Assembly (NCBI RefSeq): GCF_019801175.1
Contig: NZ_JAHVJR010000003.1
Span: 371,001-435,000 of the forward strand
Origin: Vannielia litorea
GTDB lineage: Bacteria; Pseudomonadota; Alphaproteobacteria; Rhodobacterales; Rhodobacteraceae
Reading direction: 5' to 3'
Length of the DNA: 64,000 nt
In this document: piece by piece, positions 9,959-17,580 of the stretch
Numbering within the stretch: the first letter of the stretch is position 1
Layout of the letters: every line of letters starts with the position of its first letter
Notes under the pieces: model-generated
Told to the model about the DNA's origin: nothing
Databases searched by the model: none
The model's input: the letters and a program-made list of their open reading frames with translations, nothing else
Translations under genes and position numbers: made by a program

Positions 9959-10579
9959 TCAGGCGCCGTAACGGGCCATGAACATGTCAATGGCGCTGTC
10001 GATCACCTTCTTGCGCTTCTCTTCGGTGAACTCGTCCTCAAGGCCCATCAGGCATTTGACCCAGACCTCGGCCTTGCACAGCTCCATGAACTGGTAGGCG
10101 GACAGTTCGAAATCCTCGATCCCGGCCAGTTCACCACGCTCCTGCGCATTTTGCAGGAATGGCACGATGCTGTCGCGGACGAAGCGGGGACCGTATTTGT
10201 AGAACTCCTGGCCCAGCTCCGGGAAGCGGCCGCTTTCGGCGACGCAGATGCGGAACATGCCCTTGCCGAGATCGGAGAGCATGAAGCCCTGCATCCGCTC
10301 GGCCACGAGGCGCAGCACGTCGCGAACCGGGCGGCTCGGGTCGATCTCGGTGACCGCGGCTTCGGCTTGACGCTGACATTCGCAGGTGGCGACCTCCATG
10401 AAGAGGAGGCCCTTGTCGGGGAAGTAGCTGTAGAGCGTGGCCTTGGATACGCCAGCTTCTTTGGCGATCAGGTCGACGCTCGCGCCTTCGAACCCATCGG
10501 CCAGAAAGATCTTGCGGGCGCCTTCGAGCACCTGATCGAACTTTCGGCCACGTTTGATTTCACCCATGGGTGCGTTCAT
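9959..10579 (-). CDS. TetR/AcrR-family repressor, AefR-like
   Basis: 206 residues with an N-terminal helix-turn-helix (GASVDLIAKEAGVSKATLYSYFPDKGLLF, residues about 35-63) and an all-helical ligand-binding C-terminal domain of the AefR type. The ATG at 10579 follows CGGAGCAC. A palindrome at 10607-10622 lies 28 bases before the start, and three related palindromes sit in the promoter of the upstream 66-residue peptide gene, so the protein probably represses both itself and that peptide. The ligand is unknown. Small secreted peptide genes flank it on both sides. Confidence 0.85.
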   Translation of the reverse strand: MNAPMGEIKRGRKFDQVLEGARKIFLADGFEGASVDLIAKEAGVSKATLYSYFPDKGLLFMEVATCECQRQAEAAVTEIDPSRPVRDVLRLVAERMQGFMLSDLGKGMFRICVAESGRFPELGQEFYKYGPRFVRDSIVPFLQNAQERGELAGIEDFELSAYQFMELCKAEVWVKCLMGLEDEFTEEKRKKVIDSAIDMFMARYGA

Positions 10580-10606
10580 GTCGTGCTCCGTTCCCCTGAC
10601 CAACTA

Positions 10607-10622
10607 TAAACCAGACAGTTTA
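10607..10622. promoter_or_regulatory. predicted TetR operator, site D (tetR promoter)
   Basis: TAAACCAGACAGTTTA has arms TAAACC/AGTTTA and matches the three sites at 10908-10981 in length and core (AAAC...GTTT/GAAC...GTTC). It lies 28 bases upstream of the TetR start codon, suggesting autoregulation. Confidence 0.6.
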
Positions 10623-10682
10623 GTTCCGGCAAGGAGATGCACTCCCTGCCGGAACTTTCTGCCGGGTGAGCGGTGGTGGTGG

Positions 10683-10883
10683 TCACTGGTGTGAGGCGCA
10701 GGCGTCGGAGGTGAGGGTCGCCGGGGAGGTGCAGGCCCGATTTGGGAGGTCGGGCGTGGTCGGGCTGGAGGTGGCCGAGGTGAAGGTCACATGCGGCATG
10801 TCGATCCCGAAGGAGCCTGCATTGGCGGCGTGAACGGAGGCGCCGAGAGCGATGAGGACGGTGAGGGCGGAGATGCGGAGCAT
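10683..10883 (-). CDS. small secreted peptide (66 aa) under predicted TetR control
   Basis: The 66-residue peptide starts at ATG 10883 behind AAAGGATAG. It has an export signal MLRISALTVLIALGASVHAANAG, then a Ser/Thr/Pro-rich tail with two cysteines (RAC and DACASHQ). Its signal is near-identical in pattern to that of the 38-residue peptide at 9814. The promoter holds three copies of the TetR-type palindrome, one of them between the -35 and -10 boxes, so it is the likely main target of the neighbouring repressor. No known family is recognised. Confidence 0.6.
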   Translation of the reverse strand: MLRISALTVLIALGASVHAANAGSFGIDMPHVTFTSATSSPTTPDLPNRACTSPATLTSDACASHQ

Positions 10884-10907
10884 CGGTCTATCCTTTCGAA
10901 TCTGAAC

Positions 10908-10923
10908 TGAACCACTCGGTTCA
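10908..10923. promoter_or_regulatory. predicted TetR operator, site A
   Basis: TGAACCACTCGGTTCA, arms TGAACC/GGTTCA with a 4-base centre, between the transcription start region and the start codon of the 66-residue peptide gene. Confidence 0.7.
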
Positions 10924-10929
10924 GAAAGA

Positions 10930-10957
10930 TATCTAAACTGTTCAGTTCGCTTTGCAA
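10930..10957 (-). promoter_or_regulatory. predicted promoter of the 66-aa peptide gene with operator B in its spacer
   Basis: On the minus strand a -35 box TTGCAA (10952-10957) is followed after 16 bases by TAGATA (10930-10935). Operator site B, TAAACTGTTCAGTTCG at 10934-10949, fills the spacer, the classical position for a repressor that blocks RNA polymerase. Confidence 0.6.
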
Positions 10958-10965
10958 GGAATTTC

Positions 10966-10981
10966 TGAACCGTTCGGTTCA
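10966..10981. promoter_or_regulatory. predicted TetR operator, site C
   Basis: TGAACCGTTCGGTTCA is the most symmetrical copy: 7-base arms TGAACCG/CGGTTCA around TT. It lies upstream of the -35 box of the peptide promoter. Confidence 0.7.
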
Positions 10982-11077
10982 TTTTTCTGCGGAGCGGCCT
11001 GTGCAGCAGCGCACGGTGGACATTCAGCCTCTGCCTCTGGATAGTCGCCGCGAGTTTGGATTTCAGGAGGCAGAGCG

Positions 11078-11911
11078 ATGGAAACGGTTGCGGAAAACAG
11101 GGCATTTGGCGGGGTTCAGGGGGTTTATACCCATGCGTCGGAGGCCTGCGCCTGTGATATGACCTTCGGGCTGTTCCTGCCCGAAGAGGCGAAGGACGGG
11201 CCGGTGCCGGTGCTGTGGTATCTCAGCGGGCTGACCTGCACCCATGAGAACGCGATGACCAAGGCGGGCGCGCAGGGCTGGGCCGCCGAGCAGGGGATTG
11301 CGCTGGTTTTCCCCGACACCTCGCCGCGCGGTGACGACGTGGCGGATGATGAGGCCTATGATCTTGGCAAGGGCGCGGGGTTTTACGTGAACGCCACGCA
11401 GGACCCTTGGGCGAAGCACTTCAGGATGTGGGACTACGTGGCCGAGGAACTGCCCGCGCTGATCGGAGAGAATTTTGCGGTGGACATGGCGCGGCAGTCG
11501 ATCACCGGGCACTCGATGGGCGGGCATGGTGCGCTGACGCTGGCCATGGGGCTGCCGGGGCGGTTTGCGAGCGTGTCGGCCTTTGCCCCGATTTGCCACC
11601 CGAGCCAGAGCGACTGGGGCCGCAAGCAGCTTGGTGCCTATCTTGGCTCGGACGAGAGCACCTGGGCACCGCATGACGCCGCACCGCTGATGAAGCACAA
11701 GGGCTTTGACGGGCCGGTGCTGGTGGACACCGGCACCGATGATCAGTTTGGCGACCTGCTGAAGACAGACACCCTTGCGCTTGCGATGGCCGAGCGCCGG
11801 CAGGAGGGCGCGCTGAGAATGCAGAAGGGGTATGACCATTCGTACTTCCTTGTCTCCAGCTTCATGGAGGAGCATGTGAGCTTCCATGCCGAGGCGCTGT
11901 GGGCCCGATGA
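11078..11911 (+). CDS. fghA: S-formylglutathione hydrolase
   Basis: The 277-residue esterase-D-like hydrolase splits S-formylglutathione to formate and glutathione, the second step of glutathione-dependent formaldehyde detoxification; the first-step enzyme is encoded at 28562. The alpha/beta-hydrolase nucleophile elbow GHSMGGHGAL (Ser near 146), WYLSGLTCTHEN, an Asp in GTDDQF and a His in YDHSYF form the expected catalytic set. AGGAGG lies 7 bases before the ATG. The DUF188 gene begins 7 bases after its stop. Confidence 0.94.
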   Translation: METVAENRAFGGVQGVYTHASEACACDMTFGLFLPEEAKDGPVPVLWYLSGLTCTHENAMTKAGAQGWAAEQGIALVFPDTSPRGDDVADDEAYDLGKGAGFYVNATQDPWAKHFRMWDYVAEELPALIGENFAVDMARQSITGHSMGGHGALTLAMGLPGRFASVSAFAPICHPSQSDWGRKQLGAYLGSDESTWAPHDAAPLMKHKGFDGPVLVDTGTDDQFGDLLKTDTLALAMAERRQEGALRMQKGYDHSYFLVSSFMEEHVSFHAEALWAR

Positions 11912-11918
11912 GGCGGGC

Positions 11919-12365
11919 ATGACGATCTGGGTGGATGGAGACGCCTGCCCGGTGAAGGCCGAGGTGGAGCGGGTGGCCACGCGCGCCGGGGCGACGGTGA
12001 AAATCGTCTGCAACGGCGGGCTGCGGCCCTCGGCCAACCCGCTGGTTGAGGTTGTCTATGTGTCCGAAGGGCTGGACGTGGCCGATGACTTCATCGCCGA
12101 GAACGCCGGGGCGGGGGATGTGGTGGTGACCGCCGACATCCCGCTCGCGGCCCGCTGCGTGGAGGCCGGGGCGCTGGTGGTGAAGCCCGATGGCGAGCGG
12201 CTGACGGCGCGCAACATCGGCTCGGTGCTGGCGACGCGCGACCTGATGACCGGGCTGCGTGAGGCCAACCCGCTGAACCAGGGCGGCGGGGCGAAGCCGT
12301 TTTCGAAGGCGGATCGCTCGCGGTTTATGGATGGGTTGGAGCGGGCGCTGAGGGCGGCTGGATAG
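11919..12365 (+). CDS. YaiI/YqxD-family protein (DUF188)
   Basis: The 148-residue protein starts MTIWVDGDACPVKAEV, the conserved acidic N-terminal motif of the DUF188 (YaiI/YqxD) family, which has a PIN-like nuclease fold but no settled function. The SADIPLAARC-like block (TADIPLAARCVEAG) and the C-terminal SRFMDGLERAL are also typical. ATG 11919 gives the family length; longer starts lie inside fghA. It is probably cotranscribed with fghA. Confidence 0.88.
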   Translation: MTIWVDGDACPVKAEVERVATRAGATVKIVCNGGLRPSANPLVEVVYVSEGLDVADDFIAENAGAGDVVVTADIPLAARCVEAGALVVKPDGERLTARNIGSVLATRDLMTGLREANPLNQGGGAKPFSKADRSRFMDGLERALRAAG

Positions 12366-12455
12366 GCGCACGGGCCGGGCGCCCGCCCACCCACCCGGTT
12401 CGCCCCGCGCGCGCCTGCTGTCGCGGGCGGTGGCGCGGGTTGATGGGGCGGGGTT

Positions 12456-12477
12456 GGATATTTTCAGCAAGAAAATG
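12456..12477 (+). repeat. dispersed 22-base repeat, copy 1 (upstream of dnaE2)
   Basis: The unit GGATATTTTCAGCAAGAAAA plus TG lies about 75 bases before dnaE2. A near-identical inverted copy (20 of 22 positions) is just after dnaE2 at 15652-15673, and a third related copy (19 of 22) is at 43584-43605. Such intergenic elements are known in roseobacter genomes from recall; function unknown. Confidence 0.6.
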
Positions 12478-12551
12478 TGGCTTTGTGGCTTTGTGTGGCG
12501 GACGTTGAGCGTGAGAACAAAACGTGAAAATATGGGGCGAAGGAATCGCCC

Positions 12552-15500
12552 GTGTTTGCCGAACTGTCTGCCACATCGAACTTCACCTTTCTCACCGGGG
12601 CGTCGCACCCCGAGGAGTTGATGGAGCGTGCCGGGCTGATGGGCGTGGGCGCGCTGGCGATTGCCGATGAGAACTCGGTGGCGGGCATCGTGCGGGCGCA
12701 TCAGCGGGGGCGGGAGATTGCCCGCGCGGTGGCGGCGCGGCGGGCGGCTTTGGAGGCCGATGGGCCGATTGGCCCGCTGTGCCCGGAGGGGTTTGCGCGC
12801 GCGCCCTCGCTGGATGTGGACTGTGTGCCGCGGCTTTTGCCCGGCGCGCGGATCGTGCTGAGCTGCGGGTTTCAGGTGACGGTTCTGCCGCGCGACCGGG
12901 CGGGGTGGGGGCGGCTGTGCAGGCTGCTCTCGCTGGGGCGGCTCAGGGCGGAGAAGGGGGCCTGCGTGCTCCATGTTGGTGACCTCGTGGAGTGGGGCGC
13001 GGGGCTGGAGATGCTGGTGCACCCGGTAGGTGACTGGCAGGCGGTGACGCGGCGCTTGCTGAAGCGGTTCGGCGCGGCGGTGAGCCTTTGTGCCGCGCCC
13101 CGTTATGACGGGCGCGATGCGGGGCGGATTGCGCGGCTGGCGGAGTTTGCGGAGCGGCTGGGGGTGCCGCTGGTGGCCTCGGCCCGCCCCCTCATGCACC
13201 ACGGCGGGCGGCGGCGGATGGCGGATGTGCTCACCGCGATCCGGCAGGGCTGCCGGGTGGACGAGCTGGGCCGCGCCGCGCTGGCCAACGGCGAGCAGCG
13301 GCTCAGGAGCGAGGCGGAGATGCTACGGCTCTTTGCCGGCCATGAGGCGGCGGTGGCGCGGGCGGGCGAGGTGGCGGAGCGCTGCACATTCTCGCTCGAC
13401 GAACTGCGCTATGAATACCCCTCGGAGGTGACCGGCGGCGAGACGGCGGGCGAGCGGCTGGCCCGGCTGGCGCGGGCAGGGCTGCGCTGGCGCTACCCCT
13501 CGGGCGCGCCGGGCAAAGTGCGGGCCATGCTGGAGCATGAGTTGGAGCTAATCGGCAAGCTGGGCTACGAGCCCTACTTTCTGACCGTGCATGACGTGGT
13601 GGATTTTGCCCGCTCGCGCGGGATCCTCTGCCAGGGGCGCGGCTCGGCGGCCAACTCGGTGGTGTGCTTCTGCCTCGGGGTGACTTCCGTCAGCCCCGAG
13701 ATCGGGACGATGGTGTTTGAGCGGTTCGTCAGCGAGGCGCGGGACGAGCCGCCGGATATCGACGTGGATTTCGAGCATGAGCGGCGCGAGGAGGTGATCC
13801 AGCATATTTACGAGCGCTACGGGCGGCACCGCGCCGGGCTGTGCGCCACGGTGATCCACTATCGCGGCAAGCGGGCCACGCGGGAGGTGGGCCGGGCGAT
13901 GGGGCTCTCGGACGATACGCTCTCGGCGATGTCTTCGCAGATCTGGGGCTGGGGCTCCGTCTCTGGGCAGATGATGGACTCGCGGCTGCGCGAGATCGGG
14001 CTGGACCCCGCCGACAAGCGGCTGGCGCTGACGCTGAGCCTGATCGAGGAGATACAGGGCTTTCCGCGGCATCTGAGCCAGCATGTGGGCGGGTTCATCA
14101 TCACCGAAGGGCGGCTGGATGAGCTGGTGCCGGTGGAGAACGCGACGATGGAAGACCGCACGGTGATCCCGTGGGACAAGGACGATATCGACACGCTGGG
14201 GATCCTGAAGGTGGATGTGCTGGCGCTGGGGATGCTCTCGTGTATTCGCAAGGCGTTTGACCTGCTGGCGGAGCATCATGGCCAGCGGTTCGACCTTGCC
14301 ACGCTGCCGCCGGAGGACCCGAGGGTGTATGACATGCTCTGCAAGGCGGACAGCCTTGGCGTGTTTCAGGTGGAGAGCCGGGCGCAGATGAACTTTCTGC
14401 CCCGGATGCGGCCCCGGTGCTTTTATGACCTCGTGATCGAGGTGGCGATCATCCGGCCCGGGCCGATTCAGGGCGATATGGTGCACCCGTTCCTGCGGCG
14501 GCGAAACGGGGAGGAGAAGGTGGAGTTTCCCTCCGACGCGCTGGGCGAGGTGCTGGCCAAGACGCTGGGGGTGCCGCTGTTTCAGGAACAGGCAATGCAG
14601 ATCGCGATCATCGGCGCGGGGTTTTCGCCTGATGAGGCCGACCAACTGCGCCGGGCGCTGGCGACCTTCAAGAAGCTTGGGCGGGTGAGCGACTTCGAGG
14701 GGCGGTTCATGAAGGGGATGCTGAAGAACGGCTATGACGCCGATTTCGCCGCCCGCTGCTTCAGCCAGATCGAGGGCTTCGGCTCCTATGGCTTTCCCGA
14801 GAGCCACGCGGCGAGCTTTGCGCTGCTGGTCTATGCCAGCGCATGGCTGAAGCGGCACCACCCCGGGGTGTTTGCCTGCGCCCTGCTCAACAGCCAGCCG
14901 ATGGGGTTTTACGCCCCTGCGCAGATCGTGCGGGATGCGCGCGAGCACGGGGTCGAGGTGCGGCCACCCGATATCAACGAGAGCTTCTGGGACAACACGA
15001 TGGAGCCCGATGGCGAGGGCGGCTTGGCGCTGCGGCTGGGGTTCCGGCAGATCAGGGCGATGCGCGAGGAAGAGGCGCGGTGGATCTGCGCGGCGCGGGG
15101 CAACGGCTACCGCGACGTGGCGGCGGTCTGGCGGCGGGCGGGGGTGGCGCCGCATCTGATGGAGGCGCTGGCGGAGGCGGATGTGTTCGCCGCGCTGGGG
15201 CTGAACCGGCGCGAGGCGCTCTGGGAGGCCAAGGCGCTGCGGGGCGACGCGCCGCTGCCGCTGTTCGCGGGTGCGCTGGAGGGCGAGGGGATTGCCGAGG
15301 CGGCGGCGGTGCTGCCGCAGATGAGCCTCGGGGAGGAAATGGTGGAGGATTACGTGGCGATGCGCCTGAGCCTCAGGGCGCATCCGATGGCGCTGCTGCG
15401 GCCACGGCTCACCCCGGACGAGGGCACGCCGGTGGCAGGCATCGGGGCCGCCACGGCAGGCAGTGCCCGCACCGCTACCTATCTGTCCCCGCCAGTGGAC

Positions 15501-15602
15501 GACCAGGGCCAGGGCGGGCGCGGCTTTGTCTGGGTGCGCGAAGAGGGGTGGCAGGCCGATCCCGAGACCGGCGAGATGAAATGCCGAACCGCCGTGGTGT
15601 GA
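12552..15602 (+). CDS. dnaE2: error-prone DNA polymerase (DnaE2/ImuC), C-terminal OB domain missing
   Basis: The 1016-residue C-family polymerase carries out damage-induced translesion synthesis. Catalytic aspartates are intact: PPDIDVDFEHERREEV near 399-414 and LKVDVLALGML near 551. The PHP domain at the N-terminus (AELSATSNFTFLTGASHPEELM) lacks full metal ligands, as is usual for DnaE2. The family is normally some 1050-1150 residues and ends with an OB-fold beginning about 20-30 residues after SLRAHPMALLRP; here the sequence instead continues into an unrelated tail of some 55 residues and stops. No OB-like reading is found in the other forward frames. Start is GTG 12552. No imuA or imuB adjoins it; imuB lies at 26400. 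Confidence 0.9.
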   Translation: MFAELSATSNFTFLTGASHPEELMERAGLMGVGALAIADENSVAGIVRAHQRGREIARAVAARRAALEADGPIGPLCPEGFARAPSLDVDCVPRLLPGARIVLSCGFQVTVLPRDRAGWGRLCRLLSLGRLRAEKGACVLHVGDLVEWGAGLEMLVHPVGDWQAVTRRLLKRFGAAVSLCAAPRYDGRDAGRIARLAEFAERLGVPLVASARPLMHHGGRRRMADVLTAIRQGCRVDELGRAALANGEQRLRSEAEMLRLFAGHEAAVARAGEVAERCTFSLDELRYEYPSEVTGGETAGERLARLARAGLRWRYPSGAPGKVRAMLEHELELIGKLGYEPYFLTVHDVVDFARSRGILCQGRGSAANSVVCFCLGVTSVSPEIGTMVFERFVSEARDEPPDIDVDFEHERREEVIQHIYERYGRHRAGLCATVIHYRGKRATREVGRAMGLSDDTLSAMSSQIWGWGSVSGQMMDSRLREIGLDPADKRLALTLSLIEEIQGFPRHLSQHVGGFIITEGRLDELVPVENATMEDRTVIPWDKDDIDTLGILKVDVLALGMLSCIRKAFDLLAEHHGQRFDLATLPPEDPRVYDMLCKADSLGVFQVESRAQMNFLPRMRPRCFYDLVIEVAIIRPGPIQGDMVHPFLRRRNGEEKVEFPSDALGEVLAKTLGVPLFQEQAMQIAIIGAGFSPDEADQLRRALATFKKLGRVSDFEGRFMKGMLKNGYDADFAARCFSQIEGFGSYGFPESHAASFALLVYASAWLKRHHPGVFACALLNSQPMGFYAPAQIVRDAREHGVEVRPPDINESFWDNTMEPDGEGGLALRLGFRQIRAMREEEARWICAARGNGYRDVAAVWRRAGVAPHLMEALAEADVFAALGLNRREALWEAKALRGDAPLPLFAGALEGEGIAEAAAVLPQMSLGEEMVEDYVAMRLSLRAHPMALLRPRLTPDEGTPVAGIGAATAGSARTATYLSPPVDDQGQGGRGFVWVREEGWQADPETGEMKCRTAVV

Positions 15603-15651
15603 GGCCGGATCGTGCGTGGGCGCGCGCGCTGTCAGCCCGCCGCGCCTGAGT

Positions 15652-15673
15652 CATTTCTTTGCTGAAAATATCC
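15652..15673 (-). repeat. dispersed 22-base repeat, copy 2 (inverted, downstream of dnaE2)
   Basis: The reverse complement matches copy 1 at 12456 in 20 of 22 positions, so the two copies bracket dnaE2 as inverted repeats about 3.2 kb apart. Confidence 0.6.
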
Positions 15674-15783
15674 CCGCCGGAGGCCTGAATCTCTTCTGGC
15701 ACTCCGCAGAGAGTCCACGCGCCCGGCGACATAAATCACGCCAGCAGACCGACCCCGGAGGGGACGGCCTGACTGCACCCGAG

Positions 15784-15825
15784 CCGAGCGCAGCGAGGCC
15801 ACCGAGACACCGAGCGCAGCGAGGC
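15784..15825. repeat. direct repeat, two 16-base units
   Basis: CCGAGCGCAGCGAGGC occurs at 15784-15799 and again at 15810-15825 (26-base period), in the 259-base gap between dnaE2 and the RraA-type gene. A looser third version (tacgaggcgcagccc) follows. The rest of the gap holds only repeat copy 2 at 15652. Confidence 0.5.
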
Positions 15826-15861
15826 TACGAGGCGCAGCCCGCCGCAGGCGCCACCGACAAG

Positions 15862-16551
15862 TCAATCGTCGAAGACGACTTTGCCCTCGGCGGCCATCTC
15901 CTCAAGGTCGAGGATTGTCTTCTTGCCGGCTTTCACCTCGGCCTCCAACGCATCCTCGGCGGCTTTCACCTCGGCCAGCTTGCCGGCGACCTCGTCGATC
16001 CGGGCGAAAGGCACCACCACCACGCCGTTCTCGTCGGCCACGATGATGTCACCGCTTTCCACCTGCACGCCGCCGACCACGGCACCGTAGCCAACCGCGC
16101 CCGGGCCTTTGCCGTAGGGCGAGTTGGGGTTGAGGCCGGTGCACCAGCAGGGCAGGCCGGTGGCGAGCACGCCCTCACGGTCGCGCATCGGGCCGTCGGT
16201 GACGAAGCCTGCGGCGCCCGCGTTTTTCATCATCCCCGAGATCTGATCGCCGGCGCAGGAGCCGCCCTGCCAGCCGTCGACCGAGGAGATGACCACGTCG
16301 CCCGCTTCGATCAGGTTCAGCGCGGCGATGGTGGCCAGAATTTCCTCCGGCCCGTTCTGCGCCACCAGCGCCGGGCCGCAGATGGCGGGCTGGCCGAGGT
16401 CGAGGGGCGCGATCGGCGTGGCCATGGAGCCTTTGCCGTTCATCGCGTCGCAGATGAAGCCGGTGGGCATGCCCTTGAAGGCCGCGAGTTGTGTGGCGGT
16501 CGGGCGCGGGAACTTGCGGCGGATGCGCAGGATGGGGGGTTCTTCGATCAT
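15862..16551 (-). CDS. RraA-fold aldolase (4-hydroxy-4-methyl-2-oxoglutarate aldolase-like)
   Basis: 229 residues of the RraA / dimethylmenaquinone-methyltransferase-like fold. The HMG-aldolase signature, a Gly-rich loop followed about 20 residues later by the catalytic Arg-Asp (GGSCAGDQ ... GPMRDREG), is present, so aldol cleavage of 4-hydroxy-4-methyl-2-oxoglutarate or a related oxo-acid (or oxaloacetate decarboxylation) is more likely than RNase E inhibition. ATG 16551 is chosen because a longer reading would cross the whole azlD gene. It follows azlD by one base on the same strand; the pairing with AzlCD does not reveal its pathway. Confidence 0.78.
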   Translation of the reverse strand: MIEEPPILRIRRKFPRPTATQLAAFKGMPTGFICDAMNGKGSMATPIAPLDLGQPAICGPALVAQNGPEEILATIAALNLIEAGDVVISSVDGWQGGSCAGDQISGMMKNAGAAGFVTDGPMRDREGVLATGLPCWCTGLNPNSPYGKGPGAVGYGAVVGGVQVESGDIIVADENGVVVVPFARIDEVAGKLAEVKAAEDALEAEVKAGKKTILDLEEMAAEGKVVFDD

Positions 16552-16552
16552 G

Positions 16553-16879
16553 TCAGGCTCCGGTGATGAATTGCAGAAGGTAGAGGCTGCCCATCCCGGC
16601 CACGATGGCGGGCACCACGCCGAAGCGGATGCCTGCGGCGAAGGCGGCGGCGGCGGCGAGAAGGCGGATGGGGTCGGTCTGGCCGCCGGTGGCATCGGGC
16701 CAGAGCAGCAAGGGGGTGATGAGGGCAGGAAAGACGGCGGCGCCGACGTATTTGAGGTGCAGCAGCGCCCAGTCGGGGAGTTGCCGCCCGCCGAGGAGGC
16801 CGAGGAAGGAGAAGCGGATCAGGAAAGTGCCCACGCCGAGGGCGGCGGTGAGGGTCCAGAAGGCAGCATCGGAGATCAT
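16553..16879 (-). CDS. azlD: AzlD-family branched-chain amino acid exporter subunit
   Basis: The 108-residue protein has three to four hydrophobic segments (FWTLTAALGVGTFLIRFSF, AVFPALITPLLLW, LLAAAAAFAAGI, VPAIVAGMGSLYLL). The R-F-S/L-G-L arrangement in the first helix is typical of AzlD, the small partner of AzlC. The start ATG 16879 overlaps the azlC stop by four bases, which fits translation as a two-subunit membrane transporter. Confidence 0.85.
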   Translation of the reverse strand: MISDAAFWTLTAALGVGTFLIRFSFLGLLGGRQLPDWALLHLKYVGAAVFPALITPLLLWPDATGGQTDPIRLLAAAAAFAAGIRFGVVPAIVAGMGSLYLLQFITGA

Positions 16880-17580
16880 GCGGTTTGCCTCCGTTTCAGC
16901 GCCAGTTCGGTTTGCGCGCCTGCGACAATGCCGAGCAGCGCTGCGGTGAAGATGCCGAGGGACCACGGCAGGCCTGCGAAGGCGATGGAGCCTGCGCAGG
17001 CGGCGAAGGCGGCGACGAGGTGGGGCGCGGAGCGCAGCAGCGGCGCGACGAGGGCGATGAAGCAGACCGGCACGGCGAAATCGAGCGACCAGCTTGCCGG
17101 GATCGCCTCCCGCAGCAGGGCGCCAGCCAGCGTGGAGCCGTACCAGAAGGGGCAGATCAGGGCCATGCAGCCGAAGTAATAGGCCAGTTTGGCGGGCTTC
17201 GGCATGTCTGGTCGTTCCTCATAGGTGCGCACCGCCACGGCGAAGGCTTGGTCGACCATCAGGTAGGCCGCCAGCGCGCGCAGCCCGAGGGGTGCGTGGC
17301 CGATGTGGGGGACGAGGGCGGCGGAATACATCGCCATGCGCAGGTTGACCGCGAGGGCCGCCAGCAGGGCGATGAACACCGGGGCTTGATCCTGCAACAG
17401 CGCCAGCGCGGTGAACTGGGAGGCCCCGGCGATGACGATGGCGGACATGGCAAAGGTTTGCAGCACGTCCAGCCCGGCATCGCGGGCGACCACCCCGAAC
17501 ATCATCGAGTAAGGCACCACGATGAGGATGAAGGGGGCGCAGTCGAGGTAGCCGCGCCAGAAGGCTCGGGTTGGGCTCAT
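16876..17580 (-). CDS. azlC: AzlC-family branched-chain amino acid exporter subunit
   Basis: 234 residues with multiple membrane helices and the family features FILIVVPYSMMFGVVARDAGLD, GASQFTAL and VNLRMAMYSAAL. AzlC with AzlD exports branched-chain amino acids or analogues; the exact cargo here is not known. The start overlaps the stop of the upstream secreted-protein gene (ATGA) and its stop overlaps azlD, so the secreted protein, azlC, azlD and the RraA-type gene form one transcription unit. Confidence 0.88.
   Translation of the reverse strand: MSPTRAFWRGYLDCAPFILIVVPYSMMFGVVARDAGLDVLQTFAMSAIVIAGASQFTALALLQDQAPVFIALLAALAVNLRMAMYSAALVPHIGHAPLGLRALAAYLMVDQAFAVAVRTYEERPDMPKPAKLAYYFGCMALICPFWYGSTLAGALLREAIPASWSLDFAVPVCFIALVAPLLRSAPHLVAAFAACAGSIAFAGLPWSLGIFTAALLGIVAGAQTELALKRRQTA

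Noticed and set aside
9723..9971. 82-residue plus-strand open frame beside the TetR gene
   Set aside because: No ribosome site, Arg-rich shadow composition, and it runs opposite to the better-supported 38-residue peptide.
15660..15861. Possible insertion-sequence remnant after dnaE2
   Set aside because: Repeats are present but no transposase fragment or target duplication can be read.
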